Under the pieces are notes generated by a model that saw nothing but the letters and a program-made list of their open reading frames with translations, was not told the DNA's origin and searched no databases. The translations under genes and the position numbers were made by a program. A stretch of DNA of 14,934 bases from positions 1 to 14,934 of the forward strand of contig JACREA010000134.1 of assembly GCA_016218465.1 (NCBI GenBank), written 5' to 3'. Shown here piece by piece: positions 1 to 6,973 of this stretch. This stretch comes from Nitrosomonadales bacterium. GTDB taxonomy: Bacteria > Pseudomonadota > Gammaproteobacteria > Burkholderiales > Gallionellaceae. Within the stretch, counting starts at the first letter, position 1. Every line of letters begins with the position of its first letter.

Positions 1-473
1 CGATGCCGGAAATCCTGCTCGGCGTATCGCTGCTGCTGTTTTTCATCCAGGCGCTGAATCTCACGCTCGGCATGCTGTCCATCGTGCTGGCCCACATTAC
101 GTTTTCCATCGGCTTCGTCGCGGTGATCGTGCGGGCGCGGCTGTCCGGCATGGACGAAAGCATCTTCGAAGCGGCGCGCGACCTGGGCGCGTCGCCGTGG
201 GAAACATTCCGTTATGTCACTTTCCCGCTGATCCTGCCCGGCGTGGTCGCGGGCGGGCTGATGGCGTTCACGCTGTCGATCGACGATTTTGTGATCACCT
301 TTTTCACCGCCGGTGTGGGCGTATCCACCTTGCCTCTGCACATCTACTCGATGATCAAAATCGCGGTGACACCGGAAGTGAACGCGGTATCCACGCTGTT
401 GATGCTGCTCACGCTGACGATGATTGTGCTCGCATCACGATTCGCCCCGGATGTGCTGAAGGGGAAAACATGA
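1..473 (+). CDS. potC: Spermidine/putrescine ABC transporter permease PotC (3' part)
   Basis: Inner-membrane permease subunit of a polyamine ABC importer (PotABCD type). The window opens inside the gene; the reading frame is open from the left edge, and the visible Met at base 3 aligns with an internal PotC segment rather than a start. About 157 residues remain, covering the last transmembrane helices. The cytoplasmic EAA loop that docks on the ATPase is clear (EAARDLGASPWETFRYVTFP, about residues 57-76 of the visible part), followed by the PotC-like FTLSIDDFVITFF and LHIYSMIKIAVTPEVNA stretches. It ends in TGA at 471-473, which overlaps the ATG of the binding-protein gene by 4 bases (ATGA), so the two are probably translationally coupled. 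The ATPase (PotA) and first permease (PotB) would be expected to the left, outside the window. The family call is firm; polyamine specificity is inferred from the similarity and from the PotD neighbour. Confidence 0.93.
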   Translation, partial: MPEILLGVSLLLFFIQALNLTLGMLSIVLAHITFSIGFVAVIVRARLSGMDESIFEAARDLGASPWETFRYVTFPLILPGVVAGGLMAFTLSIDDFVITFFTAGVGVSTLPLHIYSMIKIAVTPEVNAVSTLLMLLTLTMIVLASRFAPDVLKGKT

Positions 474-1639
474 GAACCTCAAATTCAAAACAATTTAGCC
501 ACAGAGAACACAGAGATCACAGAGAGAGCACCGGTTTTGCGAGTTGGGCGAAAAGCTGCCCATCCCTGCCTAAACCTATTCTCTGTGTACTCTGTGGCTT
601 ATGGTTTGTTTTTGCCGCACCCCTTGCACAAGCTGCCGACGTGCTGCATTTGTACAACTGGAACAACTACATCTCCGAAGAAACTGTCGCGCGCTTCGAG
701 GCGCAATGCGCCTGCCGCGTGGTGCAGGACTATTACTCCGACAACGAGGAGATGCTCGCCAAGCTCGCTGCGGGCGCGACCGGCTACGACCTGATCGTGC
801 CGACCGGCAATGCGATGGAGTCGCTGATCCGGCAGAATGCACTGCTCCCGCTCGACAAGAGCCTGCTGCCCAATTTGAAAAATATCGATCCGGCCTATCT
901 GAACACCGCTTTCGATCCCGGCAACCGTTACTCGGTGCCGTATGCCTATACCCTTACGCTGATCGGCTATAACCGCGAAAAAATCCACGAGCTTGATTTG
1001 CCGGTCGATAGCTGGGCAGTGATCTTCGAGCCGCGCTATCTGGAAAAACTCAAGGGACGCGTCACCGTGCTCGACAGCCAGCGCGAGCTGATTGCGGCAG
1101 CGTTGAAATATCTCGGCTACCCGGCCAACGATACAGTTGAGGCGCACTGGAAACAGGCGCGCGACCTGATCATCCGCGCCAAGCCTTACTGGGCGGCTTT
1201 CAATGCGTCGAGTTACATCAAGGAGCTGACCGTCGGCAACATCTGGCTGGTGCATGGCTATTCCAACGACATCTTCCAGGCCGACCTTGATGCGCAAAAA
1301 GCCGGGCGCAGCTTCCGCATCGTCTCCGCCATTCCCGAGGAAGGCGCGGTGCTGTCGCTGGACTCGATGGTGCTGCACAAAAGCGGGCCGCGCCCTGATC
1401 TCGCGCACCGCTTCATCGACTTCATGCTGGACGGGCGCAATGGGGCTGAGCTCACCAACCTGATTGGTTCCGGCAATCCCAACTGTGACGCGCTGCAATA
1501 TATCAAGCCGGAAATCGCGAAAAACCCCGCAGTGTTTCCCGATCGGGTGCAGCAGGCGCGGCTGGAAATGCTGCGCGACCTTGATCGCCATCAGCGCCGG
1601 GTACTGTCGCGCATATGGACCGAAATCAAACTGAGGTAA
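470..1639 (+). CDS. potD: Periplasmic polyamine-binding protein PotD
   Basis: Periplasmic solute-binding component that captures spermidine/putrescine and delivers it to the PotBC permease. The product is 389 residues, against roughly 350 for E. coli PotD; the extra length is at the N-terminus. The mature part opens with the family hallmark LYNWNNYISEETVARFE (about residues 61-77) and continues with YDLIVPTGNAMESLI, YSVPYAYTLTLIGYN and WLVHGYSND. The start at 470 is chosen for the ATGA overlap with potC, the AAGGGG ribosome site at 459-464 and the absence of a good later in-frame start. Residues 1-55 form an odd signal peptide: the N-region holds HREHRDHRE and the hydrophobic core is ILCVLCGLWF. 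Both derive from the arms of an inverted repeat (497-599), followed by an ordinary cleavage region (APLAQA, then AD). A second, broken copy of part of this gene lies at 5661-5848. Confidence 0.93.
   Translation: MRTSNSKQFSHREHRDHRESTGFASWAKSCPSLPKPILCVLCGLWFVFAAPLAQAADVLHLYNWNNYISEETVARFEAQCACRVVQDYYSDNEEMLAKLAAGATGYDLIVPTGNAMESLIRQNALLPLDKSLLPNLKNIDPAYLNTAFDPGNRYSVPYAYTLTLIGYNREKIHELDLPVDSWAVIFEPRYLEKLKGRVTVLDSQRELIAAALKYLGYPANDTVEAHWKQARDLIIRAKPYWAAFNASSYIKELTVGNIWLVHGYSNDIFQADLDAQKAGRSFRIVSAIPEEGAVLSLDSMVLHKSGPRPDLAHRFIDFMLDGRNGAELTNLIGSGNPNCDALQYIKPEIAKNPAVFPDRVQQARLEMLRDLDRHQRRVLSRIWTEIKLR
497..599. repeat. Dispersed inverted-repeat element inside the potD signal-peptide region
   Basis: The left arm at 497-516 (AGCCACAGAGAACACAGAGA) is the reverse complement of the right arm at 580-599 with one mismatch in 20 bases. 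A further partial unit (TCACAGAGAGAG) follows the left arm at 517-528. The arms are separated by about 63 bases of unrelated sequence. CACAGAG-rich palindromic elements of this kind are known as dispersed intergenic repeats in many proteobacteria; their translations give the HREH-type peptides seen here. The unusual point is the location: the element is read in frame as residues 10-44 of PotD. No transposase is encoded, so it would be a non-autonomous, REP- or MITE-like sequence. A folded mRNA hairpin starting 27 bases after the start codon could affect translation. Confidence 0.8.
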
Positions 1640-1704
1640 TTGCCGGCTGGGCATCATGAACCATCGATGTCCATACATCAACAAATACGCAAAGGAGAAA
1701 AGCC

Positions 1705-2361
1705 ATGAATACAGTGCCAGCAGGAATTCATACTGTCGCCATATTCGGCGGCAGCGGCGCAACCGGGAAAGCGCTGATATACCATGCCCTGACCAGAGGA
1801 ATCAAAGTACGCGCATTGGTGAGAAACGCGAACTCCATGAACATGAAATCGGGGCTGATCGAAGTAATTGAAGGATCGCTGGCAAGCGCCGACCACGTGG
1901 ATTTTTGCCTGAAGGGCTGCGATGCGGCTATTTGCATATTCGGGCACCGTCCGCCTTATACCGGCATCTTCTGTGAGGACGCAACCAGAACCATCGCCAA
2001 GTCGATGCACAAGCTCGGGATAAAACGCCTGGTTTGCCAAACCGGCGGAATGATCGGAGATTACCCAGCCAACAGGACGCTTCCCTTCCGGTTAATGGTA
2101 GCCATGTTCAACCGGCGTTTACCACTCGTCGCCAGCGACCGCACAGGACAGGAAAATGCCGTCCGGCAAAGCGGCCTTGACTGGACCATTGCAAAACCCT
2201 CCGGGCTTACCAATGGAAAAGCAAATGGAAAATGGCATGCGGGGCCGGATGTCCGGGTCAGTTTATTATCATCGATCGCACGTGATGATTTGGCTGATTT
2301 TTTATTACAGGAAGCATTTAATCCGCAATTCGCAGGCCAGGCGGTTTTCATTCGCAGCTAA
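1705..2361 (+). CDS. NAD(P)-binding Rossmann-fold protein, NmrA/atypical SDR type
   Basis: A 218-residue predicted soluble cytoplasmic protein. It opens with a dinucleotide-binding strand-loop-helix (VAIFGGSGATGKAL, residues 11-24), the glycine-rich signature of atypical short-chain dehydrogenases. The fold continues with VRALVRN, the usual site of NADP phosphate contact, then VIEGSLAS, CDAAICIFG and KRLVCQTGGMIGD. SGLDWTIAKPSGLTNG (about residues 154-169) matches the DWTIVRP-like strand of NmrA/biliverdin-reductase-B-like proteins. I see no classical YxxxK catalytic pair, so it may be a redox sensor or an atypical reductase; the substrate cannot be read from sequence. A strong ribosome site (AAGGAGA, 1692-1698) sits 6 bases before the ATG. 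The gene follows potD by 65 bases and precedes the HEAT-repeat gene by 6 bases, so it probably shares a transcript with the latter. Confidence 0.85.
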   Translation: MNTVPAGIHTVAIFGGSGATGKALIYHALTRGIKVRALVRNANSMNMKSGLIEVIEGSLASADHVDFCLKGCDAAICIFGHRPPYTGIFCEDATRTIAKSMHKLGIKRLVCQTGGMIGDYPANRTLPFRLMVAMFNRRLPLVASDRTGQENAVRQSGLDWTIAKPSGLTNGKANGKWHAGPDVRVSLLSSIARDDLADFLLQEAFNPQFAGQAVFIRS

Positions 2362-2367
2362 CCGGCC

Positions 2368-2901
2368 ATGCACGCAATCCTTCATAAGCTTGAAGGCGGA
2401 GACCGGCGCTCCATCGGCAGATCGGAAGAGGTAGTGTCGGATGTTCTGAAAACCCCCAGCCTGTTTGGTGTATTGATTACGGGGCTGTCAGCCGAAGACG
2501 CGATCCTGCGCATGCGTGCAGCGGACGCAATGGAAAAAATTTCAGCGATCCATCCGGAATATTTGTGGCCTCACAAGAAGCTCCTGATCGAGCTGGCCGC
2601 CAGTTCCAGCCAGAAGGAAATGCGCTGGCATTTGGCGCAAATGCTCCCGAGGCTCAAATTAAATCAAAATGAAAAAAAGCAGGTGGTCAACATTCTGATG
2701 GCGTATTTCAGCGACAGTAGCAGCATAGTCAAGACGCTTGCAATGCAGGCGCTTGCAGATATTGCGCGCGCGACACCAGAGTTGCGCCCGTCGGTTCTGG
2801 TTAATTTACAAGAGCTCACCCTCATCGGCACGCCAGCCATGAAGGCTCGCGGCAGAAAGCTTTGCGCCGAAATGAAACGAATGCCTTCTGTCCCATCTTG
2901 A
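2368..2901 (+). CDS. Small HEAT-repeat protein
   Basis: A 177-residue, mainly helical protein with no signal peptide or membrane segment. Repeated helix pairs resemble HEAT repeats: an AILRMRAADAMEKISAI unit near residues 45-61, KEMRWHLAQMLPRL near 83-96, and SSIVKTLAMQALADIAR near 116-132. Such alpha-solenoids are usually protein-binding adaptors; no catalytic motif is seen. The ATG lies 6 bases after the stop of the NAD(P)-binding gene, which argues for co-transcription and perhaps a joint task, but the function is unknown. A strong terminator hairpin follows the stop codon within about 10 bases. The HEAT assignment is by eye and should be read as fold level only. Confidence 0.75.
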   Translation: MHAILHKLEGGDRRSIGRSEEVVSDVLKTPSLFGVLITGLSAEDAILRMRAADAMEKISAIHPEYLWPHKKLLIELAASSSQKEMRWHLAQMLPRLKLNQNEKKQVVNILMAYFSDSSSIVKTLAMQALADIARATPELRPSVLVNLQELTLIGTPAMKARGRKLCAEMKRMPSVPS

Positions 2902-2909
2902 AGAAAACT

Positions 2910-2945
2910 AAGTGACTCCCGGCAGAGCCGGGGTCACTTAATTTT
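2910..2945. terminator. Bidirectional rho-independent terminator
   Basis: The left stem 2910-2923 (AAGTGACTCCCGGC) pairs with the right stem 2927-2939 (GCCGGGGTCACTT), leaving an AGA loop and one bulged T. On the plus strand the stem is followed by AATTTT; on the minus strand by TAGTTTTCTTC. It sits between the stop of the HEAT-repeat gene (+) and the stop of the PAP2 gene (-), which converge here, so it can end transcription from both sides. Confidence 0.85.
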
Positions 2946-2965
2946 AATGCCGGAATTCGAATGGC

Positions 2966-3850
2966 TTATTCCAACCTACTTCGCTGATAATAGCCGAACA
3001 ATAATGCCAAGGTGAGACATAAGCCAATCAAGCCAAGCCTAATGGCGCGGTGTTCAAATTCATAAAAGGGCGTGTAAGCAACATTCGCTGCCATGAAAAA
3101 CAACCCCAGCATTGCAAGCCCCTGATAGAACTTTTTCCAGAATGTGTTTTCGGCAAGTCCCTTTTGCTGCAACCAAAAGGCTATCCGCCAGCCCATCATA
3201 CCGGCGGCGATCCCCAGAAACGCTCCAGCAGCAACATCGATAGGCCAGTGCGCACCTACCCCAATGCGGGAAAATCCTATCCCGGTAGCCAAAGTGAGGG
3301 CTCCCCATCGCCACGCGGCTGGAATAATGGGCAACAAGGTGCATATACCAGCAAAAGCTGTAACGGTGTGACCAGATGGAAAAGAACGGTAATTGAGTGT
3401 TTCCCCCAGGATGCGCAGGGCTTCAGCGGGCAGCACACCGGCGGGACGAAGCGTTCCCGCAATCTCTTTGAGTCCTTGCGATACTAAAGTTGCCAGAACC
3501 AGCACGATGGCAAAAACCACCAAATACAGAGATAGTTTTTCAGGGGTTTTTCTGCCCACAGCCATCCACCACGGCAAGCTAATGAGCATAATCATCCACA
3601 GCATCACATGCGTATCCCCCAGATAGGTAAGGGTGATCATGGTGGTATCCCATACCGGAAGCAGCGAATCAGGCAGTGCGCGAGGAATGGTGGTGTTAAT
3701 CCACAAAAAACACTGCCGATCCCAGTTTCTACCCCACAGGCTAAGTCCTAGGGTAATCAACATGAGCGGGGGCAATATAAAGCGCATTTTACCCAACGCA
3801 TGTTCGTAGGAAATGACGGGCGAGAAAGAATCGGACGGGGTATTGGTCAT
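2966..3850 (-). CDS. PAP2-family membrane phosphatase
   Basis: A 294-residue inner-membrane protein with about six hydrophobic segments. It carries the complete PAP2/acid-phosphatase signature: KEIAGTLRP (residues 128-136), SFPSGH (156-161, with the catalytic-site histidine H161) and SRIGVGAHWPID (194-205, nucleophile H201 and D205). Members dephosphorylate phosphatidate, undecaprenyl pyrophosphate or lipid A on the periplasmic face. It lies 121 bases downstream of a phosphoethanolamine transferase on the same strand, so lipid A 1-phosphate chemistry (LpxE/LpxT-like) or phosphatidate recycling is plausible, but the substrate is not determined by sequence. No convincing ribosome site precedes the ATG at 3850. 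The gene ends at the bidirectional terminator. Confidence 0.9.
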   Translation of the reverse strand: MTNTPSDSFSPVISYEHALGKMRFILPPLMLITLGLSLWGRNWDRQCFLWINTTIPRALPDSLLPVWDTTMITLTYLGDTHVMLWMIMLISLPWWMAVGRKTPEKLSLYLVVFAIVLVLATLVSQGLKEIAGTLRPAGVLPAEALRILGETLNYRSFPSGHTVTAFAGICTLLPIIPAAWRWGALTLATGIGFSRIGVGAHWPIDVAAGAFLGIAAGMMGWRIAFWLQQKGLAENTFWKKFYQGLAMLGLFFMAANVAYTPFYEFEHRAIRLGLIGLCLTLALLFGYYQRSRLE

Positions 3851-3971
3851 GGAAATGGTACGTTCTCAATAAAAATATCGCGCTGTTTCTTGAAAAAAAT
3901 TGAATATCGCCAAGGAAGGAGGTATTACCCACTCTGCATCCTTTGATAAAAAATTCGATATGTTGCTGAGC

Positions 3972-5615
3972 TCAATCAATATTGAAAATATCCAATTGTT
4001 TATTATAAATATCACTCCGCATCCCAAAAGCTCCCATCACACTGTGAAATACATTGTCCTGCGAGTAATTTGCACCCTTGCCAATATCATTATTATCGAT
4101 GCCTTTTTGCTTCTTGAATTCATCCGACATCCACACTATAAAAGGCACTTTCTTTTGAACATCTGGCGCAATCGAATAGGGGGCGCCATGGAGATAAAGA
4201 CCGAATTCACCAAGTGATTCGCCGTGATCGGAAACATGTAGCATCACCGTCGGCTGTTGAAATGTTTTTAACAACTCAATAACCCGATAAAGGAAGTGAT
4301 CGGTATATAAGACAGTATTGTCATAGGCGTTAACCAACTCTTCATTGGTGCATTTTTGCAAATCTACTGAACTACATACTGGCTTGAATGCCATAAATTT
4401 GCCCGGATAATTCTTGAAATATGAGGGGCCGTGACTACCATGTTGATGTAAGACAACAAACGTTTTATCTTCCGTTGAATTCTGCAAATCTTGATTAAGA
4501 TCATGGAGTAGTACTTCATCGTAGTTACAGTTTTCCTCCTGGCAGGTTTTCCGGAGAACCTCAGCGCGCTGATAATGATTAATTTTTAATATGGGTTCAC
4601 CCCAATTGTCGGAACGCCAAATCACATTGACCCCGCTTCTTTGCATATAGCTCGGCAATGGCTCATATAAGGTCATTAAGCTTGTGTTTGAGCCCAAGTG
4701 GGAAAGCATGCACTCAATTGACGCAGTTGTGTAAGTTGAACAAGCGGTTGTTTCCGGCAATGCAACCACGGCGGCCTTGGCAAGCATGGGATTCGTCGGG
4801 CGCGGGTAACCATAAAGTGAAAAGTTCTGCGCTCTTGCTGATTCTCCTATTACCAGAATGACAATCGCTTTGCCGGAGCCAATAAAATGCGCAGCAGGCA
4901 ACAAGGTTACCTGGCGTGAAGCCCTGAAATAATTCCCGTGATACCACCTTATCGAGTTACCAACATAGGACCAGGGCATGATCATTCCGCCAAGCTTACT
5001 GCCGTTTTTGTCTATCCATAACCATGTTTTCGCATTGGCAAAACTCCACCCCAAGCCTAAAAATAAGACAATAAATAAATAAATAAATCGTTTATAAAAT
5101 TTGACCTTCTGGATATTAAGTCTTGACAAAAGAAAGCATGGCAAAACCGCATACACAAAAATATAAATAAGTAACTTGGGGTGAAAAAGCTCCGCTGCTT
5201 CTTGAAGGTTGGAATTAAATACATTCCCCATCATTGTTCTATCAAGAATGACATGGTAGGTCTCTGCAAAGTAAAGGGCTACGGCATTGCCGCATACAAT
5301 AAGCATGCAAACGGGTTTAACCAAGCACTGGGTAACCAAGGCAATAATGGCAAGAAATAGAGAGGAAACAAAGACCACCAAAACAAACAAAGTGAGCAGA
5401 GTCAGAATTCCATTGAGAGAGAGGTAATCCAGAGTATTGACTGCAAATAAAAACAGAAGGCGATGGTAGAAAATCGCGTTACCTAATGCAAATACCGTAA
5501 TGAAATTTATTGTATTAATATCGGTATAAGATTTCTCGCCAATTGCTTTTGCTACTTTCAATAGCCAAGAACTGGCCGTGTCAAAGCTATGCCTCCAGCC
5601 ATTTATTGGTGCCAT
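3972..5615 (-). CDS. eptA: Lipid A phosphoethanolamine transferase, EptA/MCR type
   Basis: Inner-membrane enzyme that moves phosphoethanolamine from phosphatidylethanolamine to lipid A, lowering surface charge and cationic-peptide binding. Counted from ATG 5615 it has 547 residues: about five transmembrane helices to roughly residue 192, then a periplasmic alkaline-phosphatase-fold domain. Metal and catalytic residues are all present: E258 (VIGESAR), nucleophile T296 (ACSTYTTAS), H395 (HGSHGP), D463 and H464 (SDHGES), and H476 (YLHGAP). Cysteine pairs C292/C302, C358/C363 and C414/C422 match the family disulphides closely. A TTG at 5639 would add 8 residues; I prefer the ATG, though its ribosome site is weak. 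The DNA is AT-richer than its neighbours (14 G/C of 60 at 5041-5100, against 35 of 60 at 1021-1080), which hints at acquisition. A four-base repeat lies in the reading frame at 5070-5088. Acceptors other than lipid A (e.g. EptB/EptC type) cannot be excluded. Confidence 0.92.
   Translation of the reverse strand: MAPINGWRHSFDTASSWLLKVAKAIGEKSYTDINTINFITVFALGNAIFYHRLLFLFAVNTLDYLSLNGILTLLTLFVLVVFVSSLFLAIIALVTQCLVKPVCMLIVCGNAVALYFAETYHVILDRTMMGNVFNSNLQEAAELFHPKLLIYIFVYAVLPCFLLSRLNIQKVKFYKRFIYLFIVLFLGLGWSFANAKTWLWIDKNGSKLGGMIMPWSYVGNSIRWYHGNYFRASRQVTLLPAAHFIGSGKAIVILVIGESARAQNFSLYGYPRPTNPMLAKAAVVALPETTACSTYTTASIECMLSHLGSNTSLMTLYEPLPSYMQRSGVNVIWRSDNWGEPILKINHYQRAEVLRKTCQEENCNYDEVLLHDLNQDLQNSTEDKTFVVLHQHGSHGPSYFKNYPGKFMAFKPVCSSVDLQKCTNEELVNAYDNTVLYTDHFLYRVIELLKTFQQPTVMLHVSDHGESLGEFGLYLHGAPYSIAPDVQKKVPFIVWMSDEFKKQKGIDNNDIGKGANYSQDNVFHSVMGAFGMRSDIYNKQLDIFNID
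5070..5088 (-). repeat. Tetranucleotide tract (ATTT, about 4.75 units) inside eptA
   Basis: On the coding strand the tract reads as four full ATTT units plus ATT, and encodes FIYLFI (residues 177-182 from ATG 5615), near the last transmembrane helix before the periplasmic domain. Four is not a multiple of three, so gain or loss of one unit would shift the frame and remove the whole catalytic domain. The tract is short compared with known highly variable contingency loci. Confidence 0.75.
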
Positions 5616-5660
5616 ACTGTGTCCAGGAATAATAGTCAAAAATCAAATTTTCATTCTTGA

Positions 5661-5848
5661 TTGTACCGCGAAAATGCGCGAACTGGATTTGCCGTTCGAT
5701 AGATGGACGGTGATTTTCGAGCCGCGCCATCTGGAAAAACTCAAGGGGCGCGTTACCGTACTCGGTAGCCAGCGCAAGTTGTTCGCTGCAGCGCTGAATT
5801 ATCTCGGCTATGCAGCCAACGGCATGAGCGAAACGCACTGGAAACAAA
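5661..5848 (+). pseudogene. Fragment of a second potD gene
   Basis: This stretch corresponds to about bases 973-1158 of potD. It translates to ELDLPFDRWTVIFEPRHLEK and onward, against ELDLPVDSWAVIFEPRYLEK in the intact protein. By hand alignment of 5680-5844, about 133 of 165 bases agree (near 81%), and 18 of the 32 differences are at third codon positions, so the copy diverged under protein-level selection before breaking. Similarity fades 5' of about 5661, where a base is missing relative to potD (frameshift near 5670), and stops abruptly at the HWKQ codons (about 5848). No start codon or signal peptide belongs to it. It lies in the 344-base gap between eptA (-) and the FmdE-like gene (+), in the same orientation as potD. 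Confidence 0.85.
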
Positions 5849-5908
5849 AATGGAGCAAATGCCTTTTGCCCACTCTTGAAGGAATTCAAGCTGCAATGAA
5901 TGAAGGTT

Positions 5909-5937
5909 TTTGCAGCGCCACTTATGCCTGTTATGCT
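5909..5937 (+). promoter_or_regulatory. Candidate sigma-70 promoter for the FmdE-like gene
   Basis: TTTGCA at 5909-5914 and TATGCT at 5932-5937 are separated by 17 bases, each matching 4 of 6 consensus positions. A good ribosome site (GAGG, 5949-5952) follows, 7 bases before the ATG at 5960. This is the only reasonable promoter I see for the FmdE-like/hemerythrin pair. The prediction is by eye. Confidence 0.35.
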
Positions 5938-5959
5938 ATACATTTTTTGAGGTCAATAA

Positions 5960-6592
5960 ATGAAATATCCAGATTTTTTTGACGCAGTCCCCAAGATCGA
6001 TTTGTATGATCCACTTGCCGAATTCCTCGGCGCATCCGAAAACGGGATTCTGCAATACGGCTATATAGATGCAGTAAAACTGGCCGGCCACTCCTGCCCG
6101 ACGGTCGCTTCCGCCTATTGGTCTACCTGCAAGGCGCTGGCGTATCTCTATCCCGATACGCTCCCGGTGCGCGGCGGGATCAAGGTGGAATTCAGCGAGG
6201 ACATCACTACCGGTGTTACCGGCGTGATCGCAAATGTGGTCAGCATGCTGACCGGGGCCATGTCGGAAAACGGCTTCAAGGGAATCGGCGGACATTTCGA
6301 CAGGCGTGAACACCTGTTCTTCTCGGCGGGAATACCTGGCGAAATGCGCTTCACCCGGCTGGACACCAATCAATCAGTGCTGGTGGAATCAAATCTGCAA
6401 CATGTTCCCTCTTCGCCGCGCGTGTCCGGCCTGTTGGCAAGCTGCATCAGGAATACCGCAAGCGGGGAAGAAACCGCGGAATTTCGCCAACTTTGGCAGG
6501 AACGGGTACGCCGCATTCTACTGGGGCATCGCGATGATCCGGCAGTCTTTGTGTTAACCCCGGGTATTAGCTCCGGTTCGAGTGCCGCATGA
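5960..6592 (+). CDS. FmdE-like protein of unknown function
   Basis: A 210-residue predicted soluble protein. The N-terminal half resembles the FmdE domain (named after formylmethanofuran dehydrogenase subunit E): AGHSCPTVASAYWSTCKAL at residues 42-60 matches the GHxCPGxAxGxR-type segment, with H44, C46 and C57 as likely metal ligands. GGIKVEF, DITTGVTGVIANV and GGHFDRREHLFF follow. The C-terminal zinc-ribbon cysteines of archaeal FmdE are not visible, and no other methanofuran genes are here, so the archaeal role should not be transferred. The last 4 bases overlap the hemerythrin start (ATGA), which indicates translational coupling and suggests that the two products act together, possibly in metal, oxygen or NO chemistry. 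A clear ribosome site (GAGG) supports the start. A run of seven T lies near the 5' end (5974-5980). The family call is moderate; the function is unknown. Confidence 0.7.
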   Translation: MKYPDFFDAVPKIDLYDPLAEFLGASENGILQYGYIDAVKLAGHSCPTVASAYWSTCKALAYLYPDTLPVRGGIKVEFSEDITTGVTGVIANVVSMLTGAMSENGFKGIGGHFDRREHLFFSAGIPGEMRFTRLDTNQSVLVESNLQHVPSSPRVSGLLASCIRNTASGEETAEFRQLWQERVRRILLGHRDDPAVFVLTPGISSGSSAA

Positions 6593-6972
6593 AACGCAGC
6601 GCAGCCCTGCAACCGCTATCGCGGGAACATCACACCGCTTTGACCCTGGCGAAGGCATGCTGCCGTACCGCCCAGTCCGGCACTGCGGATCAAGTGAGTG
6701 CAGCCTGCCAACGCGCAATCCAGGCATTCACGAATGAACTGGAGCCGCATTTTCTGGCCGAAGAGCAGACGCTGTTGCCGCTGCTGAAAGGCGCGGATAC
6801 CCAACCGCTTGTCCAGCGTACATTGGCAGACCATCAACAGTTACGCGCGTTGCTTAAGGATTTGCTGCAGAATGATGCCGATGCATTGGACAGCTTCGGC
6901 AACTGCTTGTCGGCTCACGTGCGATTCGAGGAACGCGAACTTTTTCCGGCACTTGAAAGCATCATCAGGTAA
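6589..6972 (+). CDS. Hemerythrin HHE-domain protein
   Basis: A 127-residue soluble four-helix protein whose expected diiron ligands are in place: H14/H15 (SREHHTAL), H54 and E58 (HFLAEE), H82 (ADHQQL), and H110 and E114 (HVRFEE). HHE-domain proteins bind a non-haem diiron centre and serve in oxygen or NO binding, iron storage or repair of damaged iron centres. The start overlaps the FmdE-like gene by 4 bases. The stop (6970-6972) is separated by one base from the stop of the convergent cardiolipin synthase gene, with no terminator between. It differs in type from the bacteriohemerythrin at 11578-12033. Confidence 0.88.
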   Translation: MKRSAALQPLSREHHTALTLAKACCRTAQSGTADQVSAACQRAIQAFTNELEPHFLAEEQTLLPLLKGADTQPLVQRTLADHQQLRALLKDLLQNDADALDSFGNCLSAHVRFEERELFPALESIIR

Positions 6973-6973
6973 C

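Noticed and set aside
197..469. Upstream open extension of the potD reading frame
   Set aside because: It runs through potC in another frame; the ATGA junction and ribosome site support a start at 470.
599..1762. Long open frame of 387 codons on the minus strand opposite potD
   Set aside because: It mirrors the codon pattern of potD, has no recognisable domain and is a typical antisense artefact of G+C-rich coding DNA.
3912..3923. AAGGAAGGAGGT, a perfect Shine-Dalgarno-like string on the plus strand (its complement resembles the 16S rRNA 3' end)
   Set aside because: No start codon follows at a usable distance and it lies in the gap between two minus-strand genes; judged to be chance.
3900..4217. 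Plus-strand open frame of 105 codons
   Set aside because: It lies opposite the 3' end of the well-supported phosphoethanolamine transferase and resembles no family.
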